From Petasospora fabianii (taxonomy: Eukaryota > Ascomycota > Saccharomycetes > Phaffomycetales > Wickerhamomycetaceae): DNA of 64,000 nucleotides. The translations under genes and the position numbers were made by a program. The stretch lies in assembly GCA_022641835.1 (NCBI GenBank), contig CP048721.1, forward strand, positions 310,001-374,000, written 5' to 3'. Numbering within the stretch: position 1 is the first letter of the stretch; every line of letters starts with the position of its first letter. Shown here piece after piece: positions 20,794 to 30,579 of the stretch. Below the pieces are notes generated by a model. That model was not told the DNA's origin, searched no databases, and saw nothing but the letters and a program-made list of their open reading frames with translations.

Positions 20794-20800
20794 TTTTTTT
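20794..20800 (+). terminator. RNA polymerase III terminator of tRNA-Thr
   Basis: A run of seven T starts eight bases after the tRNA 3' end, the usual Pol III stop signal in yeast. Confidence 0.85.
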
Positions 20801-21272
20801 GATTTTCTTTTTGGCAAAAACGTTTATACAAAAGCTTTATCTTTTGATGAATTCTTATTATTATCCAAGTTCACCCGTATCCCCCCTCCTCCCCACAATG
20901 ATCAATGGCAGATTGTATCTTAATGTTAAAACGGAGTTCCCCATGTCGCACTCCGCGAGTGATGTGCGCTGCACCTTTGCAGCATCATTGTACTGTGGAT
21001 CCATAGGTTGTCTTCAATCAGGGGATTTTCTGAAGACATTGAGGCACAATTGCCACTAAGTTGCCACTCAATGTTATAGAGAACCTCATCGAGTTCCGCA
21101 GGATGGCATCTAAAGCTTGGCCACCCTTCAAACCAACGGATCCTCGACTGATTTCGCGTATCGTTTCCCAGAGTTCGAGAACACTTCGATCGGAATATTT
21201 TGGAAGCTCCCCACATACAAACTCCACACTGCCACAGCCATACAGCGGCATAAGCAAACCCCACAACCACAC
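20801..21272. other. Intergenic between tRNA-Thr and DUF1
   Basis: 472 bases with the DUF1 upstream region. The DUF1 frame is open back to 21117 without another ATG. No other feature seen. Confidence 0.5.
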
Positions 21273-23606
21273 ATGAGCAAGCAGTGCAAGTCGCTCGCCT
21301 ACGTTCTGGGCGGCTCGGCACACACGGGCTCCCATGTCCTCCCCATCAATGTGATGCGCTGCGACCACAACCACATGCTCTCTGCAGGCCGAGACGGAGC
21401 CATCGTTCTCTACGACGCAGACGCAAACTCCAAAAATCACATCCAGTTGCATTCAGACTGGGCTAATGACCTTCTTCTCTATTCAGAAGCCACGGTTGTA
21501 TCTTGTTCTTCGGACCTGAGCGTTAAGTGGTGGAACTATGACAGCGGCGAACACGGACTAGTGGGACATCACGCCGACTATGTCAAGGCTCTAGCCAAAA
21601 GTGGCAATCACATCGTCTCTGGTGGCCTCGATAAAGTAATTAACATCTGGGACGTGGAGAAATGTGCTGCACTGCAGTCCTTCGCTAACGACTACGGCGA
21701 AAAGGGCTCAATTTACTCCATGGCCTCCTCCAAGTCCGGACTCATAATGTTTGGCGATAACGTCGGTAATGTCCAACTCTTTGATGTCAGGTCTTCACAA
21801 GTTGTCAGTGCGTACCAAGGACACAAAGATACAGTAAAGTCCATTGTGATGGGTGATCAGAAGTGTCTCTCGGGAAGCAGTGATGGTACCGTCCGTCTAT
21901 GGGACCTTCGCAACAAAGTTGAGCCCCTCAAGCTCTATCAAAACTTTGATGGTGCCGTCTGGGCCTTATACTCTTCTCAGGAAGACGACTTTGAAAAAGA
22001 TTTCTACACAGGAACATCCACTGGTACCATCTATCATACCCAGCAGGACATTACCAAGGAATTCGGCAAGGAAAGGAGAGGTATTCTATCAATCGCACAG
22101 TTTAACGGGGAGCTATGGTCCTCCTCCATGAATGATTCCAGCATCAAGAATTGGAACAACGAAACAAAAAGTAAGAAAGGAGACGCTGGTCTCATCAAAT
22201 CGAGAGTGCTGAATAACAGAAGACATGTTGTGACGCTGAGTACTGACGACTCAGTCGTTCTCTGGGATATCTTAAAGTGTTGTCGTGTCCGCGATTTTGG
22301 TTCAGATAAGGCGTTCGAGGATGTCATCGATGAATTGCAGACAAGTGAGATCCTTCCCACATGGTGCAGTGTGACAATCAGAGCAGGAAAGCTGTTTGTT
22401 GTAGTGAGAGAGGCAAGCTTCACGAACACCGAGGTATATGGTAACAATCTCGATGAGTACGGGCTTAATCTGGATAGAGATACCAGATACAATCTGGGAA
22501 AGATTCTGATCAAGTCGATATTCACCGGACTTGTCGAGTACGAAATTCAAAAGGATCAAAGAGTGAGAGATGCTCGTATTAGAGAACTCAAGGGTAGTTC
22601 AAAGCTCAGTCTTCTGACAAAGTTCTCTTCTCATGAAAACTCGCCTCTCAACACACCAATTGAGGAAATGAAAGGATATTTCAGTGATACTGTTGCATCA
22701 AGACGCCCATCCACTGCTGACTCAACGACCGCTCCGGCTACCGCTCCAGAGCAAGAGTCGAAAGATGCTAAAGACGCTAAAGATGCAACATCAAGCTTCC
22801 GGAGGCTTAAACTCTTTTCAAGAAAATCATCAAGGGTATCAACCACGTTAAATGAAGAAGGAGAGAGTGAAAACGAACTGCCTACAGGCGGTAGTCTTGC
22901 TACTCTCAATAGTCTGGCTGAACAATCCGAATCAGCTGCACAGGTTTCTGATTCTGGATCCAAGGACTCATCCCGGAAGTCCTCCCACACTGATATGGAT
23001 TCACTTGCATCGCTCCTCGCTGAGATAAAGATCTATTACGCATCGGTAACATCGGCATCGTCTCTCAGCGTTTCCCAAATTACGCCGCCTACATCAGATG
23101 AGGTTCCAGTCCTTCCACTTCCAGATGATCTCCTGATCATTCTCAATGAATGCATTCAAAACTCTAGTGCCGAGATTGACATATACTCGGAAGAGCGCTC
23201 ACATCTGCACTTCCCAACTCTCGAACCCCTTCTTGCCAAATGGATTGGAAACTTCCTCCTCCGCAATAAGACAGTCATTAAAGACTTCCCAAAAGTTGGC
23301 TTTGTTGTCCGTCTACATCCAGGTTCGGAGGAGAATCTCCCTGGTGTTACCAACGGAGAGACGAGACTCAACGCCTACTCGATGCTTCGTGTTCGTCGTG
23401 TCTTGTCATACATCACAGATCGTCTTGAAACCAAAACCGCTGAGATCACATCTGGGCAGGACCCAGAGATGTGGCTGGAAGCTATGTGTCATGGTAATGT
23501 GCTGGATAACAACATGACTTTGGCTACATTAAGAAGTGTCATTTGGAAGCAGAGTGGTGATGTGGTGATCACATACAGACGTAAGGAAAAAAATTTAGAT
23601 AATTGA
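21273..23606 (+). CDS. DUF1: WD40 deubiquitinase-associated factor (Duf1/WDR48/Bun107 family)
   Basis: 777 aa, WD40-repeat protein with a DUF3337 C-terminal region. It is the counterpart of human WDR48/UAF1, S. pombe Bun107 and S. cerevisiae Duf1, which bind and activate ubiquitin-specific proteases. The start is ATG 21273 (MSKQCKSLAYVLGG), the first ATG in frame. About seven WD repeats span residues 15-330, seen as INVMRCDHNHMLSAGRDGAIVLYD, VSCSSDLSVKWW, HIVSGGLDKVINIWD and CLSGSSDGTVRLWD. After a charged, Ser-rich linker, the C-terminal part (about 600-777) has the ubiquitin-like-fold segment ending in WKQSGDVVITYRRK, the typical last strand of this family. The S. cerevisiae protein is longer (about 1116 aa), mainly in the linker. 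Confidence 0.9.
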   Translation: MSKQCKSLAYVLGGSAHTGSHVLPINVMRCDHNHMLSAGRDGAIVLYDADANSKNHIQLHSDWANDLLLYSEATVVSCSSDLSVKWWNYDSGEHGLVGHHADYVKALAKSGNHIVSGGLDKVINIWDVEKCAALQSFANDYGEKGSIYSMASSKSGLIMFGDNVGNVQLFDVRSSQVVSAYQGHKDTVKSIVMGDQKCLSGSSDGTVRLWDLRNKVEPLKLYQNFDGAVWALYSSQEDDFEKDFYTGTSTGTIYHTQQDITKEFGKERRGILSIAQFNGELWSSSMNDSSIKNWNNETKSKKGDAGLIKSRVLNNRRHVVTLSTDDSVVLWDILKCCRVRDFGSDKAFEDVIDELQTSEILPTWCSVTIRAGKLFVVVREASFTNTEVYGNNLDEYGLNLDRDTRYNLGKILIKSIFTGLVEYEIQKDQRVRDARIRELKGSSKLSLLTKFSSHENSPLNTPIEEMKGYFSDTVASRRPSTADSTTAPATAPEQESKDAKDAKDATSSFRRLKLFSRKSSRVSTTLNEEGESENELPTGGSLATLNSLAEQSESAAQVSDSGSKDSSRKSSHTDMDSLASLLAEIKIYYASVTSASSLSVSQITPPTSDEVPVLPLPDDLLIILNECIQNSSAEIDIYSEERSHLHFPTLEPLLAKWIGNFLLRNKTVIKDFPKVGFVVRLHPGSEENLPGVTNGETRLNAYSMLRVRRVLSYITDRLETKTAEITSGQDPEMWLEAMCHGNVLDNNMTLATLRSVIWKQSGDVVITYRRKEKNLDN

Positions 23607-23872
23607 TAGGGCTTTGGAATTATTTTCAGGTTGATGGCATTGTATACGAAACGATTTTGGTTTGTATGAACTTTTGATGTAGCTATGTTACGGACCATAT
23701 TATCGATACTTCCGAGGAGCTAAGTTGGTGACGGAGCAGGCGCATGTATTCAGTACATATTCTCAAGATTACAATACATTTCATTCAAGATCAAAATTTA
23801 AAAAATAAACCTAGGGGAAAAGAACAGCAATTCTAGATATTCTCAACCACATAATAAAGTACAATCATCCAA

Positions 23873-26800
23873 TCACTCCATCTTAGCATCACCGTCCTCA
23901 TCAACATCAGTCTTACCAGTTGACAGAGGAGCCTTTGAGTCTTCAGTCACAATACTTGCGGTATCTGTGTTGTTCGGCTCGTCAGCAATGGCGTTTTCAT
24001 CAGTAGTGGTGTCGTTACCCTTGATTTCGGTGTCATCCTGTGGAATAGTCGAGTCAGCATCGACAGTTATATCCTGCTCCATCACAGAGGCAATGGCAGG
24101 ATTTACCTTCTTCGAAATAGTCTCAGCAACACCATCTTCAGCCTTATCCTCGTCCCTAGTTTCGTCAAGCTTGGTAGCCTGTTTGGCCTTGAACTCCTCC
24201 AAAGCAGCTCTGAATGCCTCTGGATCCTTCTTCAGCAGCTCGAACTTCTCAGAAATTTCATCAAGTTCCTCTGGTGTATCGAATGCTGAGCGGGCCTTCT
24301 CATTAGCAACCTCAACAAGTTTATCGAAGCTTTTGGTCTTCTTCTTCTGCTTGTCCGCCATGGTATTCTGGAAGACGCTATTTCTGGTGAACTCATCATG
24401 AGTGCCAGCCTCGAAGAAGAGCTTGTAACTGTCACGAGCCACCTTGATCTTAAGCTGAGCGTCAGTGTAACCGTCAAGCTCGGACTCATCAACGTCATCA
24501 AGGTCTTGTGACTTGAGGAATGGCATTCTAACCTCACTCACGTTAACACCTTCAGTTGGGTGAGCAATGACATAAGATGTCAAGTAGTAGTTCCATCTCT
24601 CTTCATCCGTCTTCAGATCCTTCAGCGTCAGGTCATCCAGAGATACATACTCGATACAAACATGGTTTTTGGGCTCGTTGAACTCAATGCGGAACATGTT
24701 CTCGTCTGCTGCCATCTGCGCTCTGACAGCGTTACGGTACAACATCTGTTCCTTAGCCGTAGTAGTTGGAGACTTTCTGTCCTTGTCAAAGAGCACGAGA
24801 ATCTCAGAAGAACGAGCGTCGGTCAAAATTGAGTGAAGATGCTTGACAAGAGCTTGTGTGACCTTGTCAACAGTATAGAGCTTGTACGCTCTGTTTCTGT
24901 ATGCCTGACGCAAGGACTCCTCGAACCACTGATGCTCGATGTCGCCCTCAATCACTCTCTCAGAGAAGGCCAACAACTGAGTGTAGGCATCCTCCTTGGC
25001 AAACTCCAGGCCCATAGACTCAAGCTGACTGGAGATCAAATTCAAGTCCTTGGCAAACTGAACTGTGGTGCGAGACTTCAAGTCCTTAGTCACTTCCTCG
25101 TTCAAGTCCTTTACCTCCAATAGTCTGTCGTACAGCACCCTCAAGTGACGGAAGAAAGCATATATGTTGGTGTTACCAAATAGGTTGAAGACAGTACGCT
25201 GGGTGTTGGCAGGAGCGGTATCCTGTGGAGCTGGACCAGATGTCTGAACCCATGTGTCTGAGAGAGCGTCAATGTCTTCAGCGTCCTCTGGTTCCTCATG
25301 CTTTTCCTCACTCTCAGGCGCAGGAGATGACTCGGCATCTTCCTTGTGGTGCTTTTTGTTTCTGCGAAGAACATCCTTGAGAAGCTGGTGTTCACGAGGG
25401 CGCTTACGACCATTGGCAGAAGAGTTACCACTCTCAGACTCCGAAGTAGAAGAGGGGTTGTGAACAGGTGGCTTGTCCGAGTCCAGTGGAGTGTCATTAA
25501 CTCTCTTGGCCATGGACTCCTCAACATCCTGGGGATCCAGTGAGAAGAAAAGAGATAAAAAGGACTTGAAGAAGTCATACAATCTTTCTTTGTCATTGAC
25601 AGAGTATGAACTAGAACTCAAGAACACGTAAACCAACTTGGCTATGTCAAACAAAATCTCTGTGTCATCAAAGTCATAGTCGAGCTGTTTCTGTGGCTTC
25701 GGTGTCAGAGGATGCAGTCTCTTGTTGGTTTGTTCAGACTTGATTGTGCTGATTTCAGAGACCAATTGCTTGGTAGTTAACAACTTTTTGTCCGTCTGCT
25801 TGAATGTCAGACCCAGGTGATCCAAAGATTTGAAAAAGACCTTCTGCTCCATCTCTCTCCAAACCTTGTTCCACTCACGATGTGCTCTTCTCCATTCTTC
25901 ATCCTTCTGTTGGAGTCTTTTCAAGACGATTGGGACAGCAACAGCTGGGTTCTCATGCAAAGCATCAATGACCTCGAAGCCTTTCTCCTGACCATAGATC
26001 TTGCGGATAACCTTTTTGTAGATGGTCTGAGAAGTGTGGCCCAAACCACTTGGAAGCTTGAAGGAAGCCTTCTCCTCTGGAGTCATAACCGAGATTCTGT
26101 TGGCAATGGTCTCCAAAGTCTGAATGGTTCTAATGTTGGACTCCATGTAGTAGTCGTACTCATGTCTCTCTTCCTCGATTCTGAACAAGATCTCCTCGTA
26201 CTGGTTCTTTCTGTGGGCAACGAAACCGGAATCCTCAGAAGCCCATGTTGGGTGACCAACCCACTCATCGTTCAACACTTCCCAGCACATCTCGTCTCTA
26301 CCGGAGCAAGGCATGTAAGTCTCGATTTTTGGCAACTTTCTGTAACTTGGACCGTAAGGTTTGCAGAGTGTGAGCTCAAGCTGATGCTTCTTATAGGTAA
26401 TGTTTTCAATGTGGCTTGGCTTGTCATCATAACCAACGAAGGATTTGAACCAGTCAAACAAATCAGCATGAGAACCAATGAAGCCCTCGACTCTCTCAAT
26501 AAGCACGTCCTTGTCAATCAAATCCTGGTTGAATAAATTCAAGATCTTTAGGAACTCATTGTAACTCTGCTTGCTTCCGATGGCCTTCTTCACCTTATCG
26601 AAGAACCCGATCTCCTCCATCAGGTTGGAAGTTCTTGTTGGGGCCTGTACTGGTTCTGGGACTCCTGGTACCAAGGTCGCTGGCACATCCTCACTAACCT
26701 TACGTCTGGCACCAGAGACAGATCCCCTCAAGCTGGAAGTTGGCACATCTTTGACAGCCATCTTAGAGGCCTCATAATTAGCCAACTGCTCATTAGTGAC

Positions 26801-28596
26801 CTCAAACTGTTTCATCTTACCAGCAGTTGGTGGAGAGAAATTACCCACAGGAGGCAACTGAGATGGCGCACTTTGTGGAGGTGGAGGGTAGTACTCACCC
26901 TGTGGTTGAGGAGGAACCATGCTCTGCTGAGCAGTACCACTTGTGTCTGGGAGGAACTGCTTGAAGTCATCCAGCAAGTCTGGTGCACCCTGGAACAAGA
27001 TCGTTACTTGCTGATACACCTCAGCAATAGTCTTTTGTTCTCTCTGATAAGTCTGCAAGATCTCCAAGAAGTGCTTGTAGACGTCAGGTTGATGAGCAAA
27101 GCGTGTCTTGATCTTGTTGACGTAGTTGATGGCATGATTGAACTCAACTGGGACCATAGAAGCAGAGACCCTGCGCTCCATGTTCTGTGGAGCTTGACCA
27201 CCTCTGTTAGCAGCATCCTGGAGTTGTGACATCGAGTTATGACCACTGTACTGGGCATATGGCTCGTGTTGGCCCTGATGCATAGTCTGCTGATGAGGTA
27301 TCTGGCCTGGTTGAGTACCAGGAGCCTGTGTGTGTGGCTCTCCTTGGGAACCCCATCTGTGCATCTGCTGCTGGCCCTGCTGTTCGAAGACGACATTCGA
27401 GTTGGAGTCTTGCTGCGTGGTGGTACCCATTGGAGTTGTGACTCTAATTGGATTTGGGTCAGATGGATCCAAAGAGCATTCAATTCTGTAGCCCGGTGGT
27501 AAGAACGTGTTAAATCCCTGGATAAGAGCTGGATGACCTCTGAACAAGGAAGAAACTCTTTGAATGACACCTGGAGTATCAATTGTCTGACTTTTGAAGT
27601 CCTTCATGATGTCAAGGAATAAATTGTAGACATCTGGACGAGATTGGAACTGAACCTTAACCTGATCCAAGTAGGAGAGTGCGTCTTTCACATTCAACGG
27701 TCTGTAAGCGGCCATTGGGGTGTTGGTGCCACTTGATGGTTTTGGAGGCTGAGAGCCCGGTTGGCCCTGGGCCTGGCCCTGTCCATTACCCTGCTGGGAC
27801 AGAGGTGGTGGAGGAAGACCATTCTCTGTCTTACCTGGGAAACTCACACCTGGCTGCTTTGTTGGTTAGTATCTGATGATGCTGTGCGCTATTCTCTTGC
27901 GCTTCGGGAAATCTTCGGCTTGTTCACCGCGCCAGGAGAATCCACCGGGGATAAAGGCGGGCACAATCCGAAAACCCCTCACCTTATCAGCGGCGCTTTA
28001 GCTAATTGATGGGAACTTACACCGTATCCTGGGTTGAGCATGTAGTTGGGGTTGGATCCCATGTGGCCGGAGCCAAGAGATGGCAAGGAATATCCGCCTG
28101 GCACATAGTTAGTATTTTCCCCGTTTGCGCGAGCGAGACGCAGGTGTCTGGCGTCCTCTCACGTATGGCATTTCCAGCACTTCTCAGAGGCACTATCTTA
28201 TAAAGATACCGGGTTCCTCGAAGAATCGTTTCCTCGGTCGTCTTTGTGTGTCTCTGAGCAACTCAGTGCAACAAGTGTATACATACCTGACTCCATAGAA
28301 GTATGGGAGGGGAGGGCTGAAGGTGGTGGCAAGACGGGAGCTCCCTGGCGACTGTATGAGGTGCTGTTAGTATAGAAGTGCTAGATAACGAAGCACAGGT
28401 ACCCAATGTACGATTGTGAGAGAGAAGGTTTCAAACCGGCCGAGCCTGTAGACACAGGAGCCGGAAACCTGTCACAGCGTACGACGGGCTCGGAGTACCT
28501 CGAGGGACGGATAACATACTGGGAAAGGGGAGGAATTCCCGGTCTTGAGGAATCAGTGCTATCAGGATGTGACTTCCACTGCTCCTGGTTGGACAT
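23873..28596 (-). CDS. SIN3: Sin3 corepressor scaffold, four exons
   Basis: Scaffold of the Rpd3L and Rpd3S histone deacetylases in the nucleus. My model is exons 28520-28596, 28287-28351, 28021-28097 and 23873-27853, giving 1399 aa. All three introns (168, 189 and 167 bases) have GTATGT or GTAAGT, a TACTAAC branch and a CAG-type end, and the frame is kept through all junctions (phases 2, 1, 0). Domains: PAH1 about residues 124-185 (PLNVKDALSYLDQVKVQF), PAH2 about 311-375, PAH3 about 495-560, then the histone-deacetylase-interaction region from about 585 (YRKLPKIETYMPCSGRDEMC, EVLNDEWVGHPTW). The C-terminal Sin3 domain has acidic stretches. The N-terminus coded by the small exons is Pro/Ser/Gly-rich. 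Use of each splice site is inferred, with RNA evidence lacking. It is divergent from RPB11, as I recall for S. cerevisiae. Confidence 0.94.
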
Positions 28597-29051
28597 TATG
28601 GCACACTCGTGGGTCTGCTGTGCAACGCTCTCAGCTTCTGCTGGTTCGTGCAAAGGGCGCTCTTTGTTCAGTTATTTCTGCTCTCGATCACGGAAGCACA
28701 AGGCTGCTGCAATCTTCGATGAAAACAACGAGGGCGTGTGAGTGTAGATATCACTTGGAGGTCAGCAGCGCTCTGAGAGACTCGGAACGGATTTGGTGTG
28801 GTGTGTGGTGAACACTGCCAGTGCTGTGTGTGAAGGTGGGCTTCTCAACAGGATAGCGTTATGCTGATGCGCGTGGAATCACAAGGCCGGGTAAACGGTT
28901 TGCGCACTCTGAGCACAATCGCTGATTACTTAATCGAGCGGGTAATTTGGCGTGCGAATTACGACAAAAGATGCCTTGAACAACACTTCTGCCTGACATT
29001 GGCAAACTCTAGCAGCGTTTCTCCACATACACTCAGGACCCCAGTGCCGAA
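28597..29051. other. Divergent promoter SIN3 / RPB11
   Basis: 455 bases between the two divergent start codons. No recognised element beyond AT-rich stretches near 28920-28960. Confidence 0.6.
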
Positions 29052-29479
29052 ATGAACGCTCCAGATAGATTTGAGCTCTTCATCTTACCAGACGGAGTTG
29101 ATAAGTACGTTTGGATCCACATCCTTGTCATTCTCTTTCTTGATTTGAAACTAACACCATCGGCAGGCTGAACATTTCTCCAGATCCAAAGGTCCCAAAT
29201 GCCGCTATTGTGACGTTTGAGAAAGAAGATCACACACTAGGTAATCTTCTGAGAGCTCAGCTTTTGAAGGATGAGAGAGTTATCTTTGCTGCCTACAAGG
29301 TTGAGCATCCATTGTTTGCTAAGTTTGTGATGAGAATCCAGACAGAAGACGGATACACACCAAAGGAGGCCTTGAAAAACGCATGCACTGCGATCATTGT
29401 TCAGCTGGAAAACGTCAAGAATAAATTCATGCTTGAGATGGAACTCAAGAAAATGGAGATGGCGGACAACTTTGCTTGA
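29052..29479 (+). CDS. RPB11: RNA polymerase II subunit Rpb11, two exons
   Basis: Forms the Rpb3-Rpb11 heterodimer that nucleates Pol II assembly (the bacterial alpha-dimer equivalent). Exons are 29052-29104 and 29167-29479, 121 aa (S. cerevisiae 120). The 62-base intron starts GTACGT, has a CTAAC branch 12 bases before its end and ends GGCAG. The split lysine codon (AA|G) restores [10 protein letters not shown]...[28 protein letters not shown], nearly the S. cerevisiae sequence. The signature [16 protein letters not shown] and the [13 protein letters not shown] block are intact. CTG codons occur at leucines conserved with S. cerevisiae (for example K-L after the splice), which supports CTG = Leu. 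Confidence 0.98.
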
Positions 29480-30579
29480 TCAACTATGAATCTAAGAATG
29501 GGGGGTGGCGCTGTGTGCGAGCATTTAATGACTGCCATGAAGGGCTGTACGCTCCTTTATGGCCATGATACCAGGAGTATTATCACGAAGCTATCATATT
29601 TGTACAATAGAATGTTAGGTTACGACAATTTTGTCATGGTTTGTAGATAGCGATATGTTGCAGTGCCGAGAGGAGTTCTGCTTAGCGGACCTGGTACGGA
29701 TTAACTTGTTGGCACCGAAGAAAGCTTCATGAAGCAAAAACAGTGAGCGAAACCAATTATTAGTATGGTGGGTCACCAACGAAAGGGAAACGCCATCCAA
29801 TGTGGTGTTCTCCCGAAGTGTTGGCATCGGCTTCGGTTTTAGGCGGGCCCATCTTGATAAAAAGGAGAAATTTAAAGCTTGATGTGAGCCTTTGGCGCCA
29901 GATAGACATTATGCAGTAGATATTAATAATTTTACATATTTCAATATTCCACTCGTTAATATAATAAAGAAATTGCACCAGCTAATTAATAGGATAACAA
30001 ACCCCTCATTATCTGAAAGTTAAAAGTAAAAAGATGATTTACTGTTTCTGGGGATAGACAGTATCTTCCGGAATTTTTAACAATAAAAACGAGTAAATCA
30101 TTCTTAAAGTATGCTGCAAAAGAATGAATCCTTGAATGGTACCTCAATAGCCTTATAGGTGCCTCGAAACCAGTTTCTAAAGCTATTACCGGATATCGAG
30201 GTAATGTAGTTTACTTGTTGGTGACCGGGTGTAACTAAAATATGGTGTTTGGATGTTCTCCCAGCGGGAGGATCAGCTTGTGATGGGGGCCTCTTCGAAG
30301 CTCATATATAATGTTTGGGACTAGCCTGACCTGCAAGGAAGTGAAGCGTGGAGAACATGTAGGAGTCAACAGCACCGGAAGCATGTCAACTTCAACCTAT
30401 TTGGCTGCGTTTGGCGCTCATAAACGACGCTTGTCGGTATGCATATCTTCGAGCGACATCACCTACGTCTTAAACATACAGTAAACAGAACAGATATCCA
30501 TGAATTAGGAATGGGGTATTGAATCATCAATGAAACTGACAGCTTCATGTAAAAAGTAACGTACATATGGGGGTGGGTA
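29480..30579. other. 1.1-kb gap between convergent RPB11 and CDC5
   Basis: Unusually wide for a convergent pair here; most other convergent gaps are 100-270 bases. The middle (about 29880-30120) is AT-rich. Short minus-strand frames exist (30 to 72 codons), including one with a fair ATG context at 29852, but none has recognisable similarity. No tRNA, snRNA or repeat recognised. Confidence 0.5.

Noticed and set aside
25817-26536. 239-codon frame antisense to SIN3
   Set aside because: Fully inside a conserved SIN3 coding region, no recognisable family.
29760-29852. 30-codon minus-strand frame with fair ATG context
   Set aside because: Too short, no similarity recognised; mentioned only as part of the wide RPB11-CDC5 gap.
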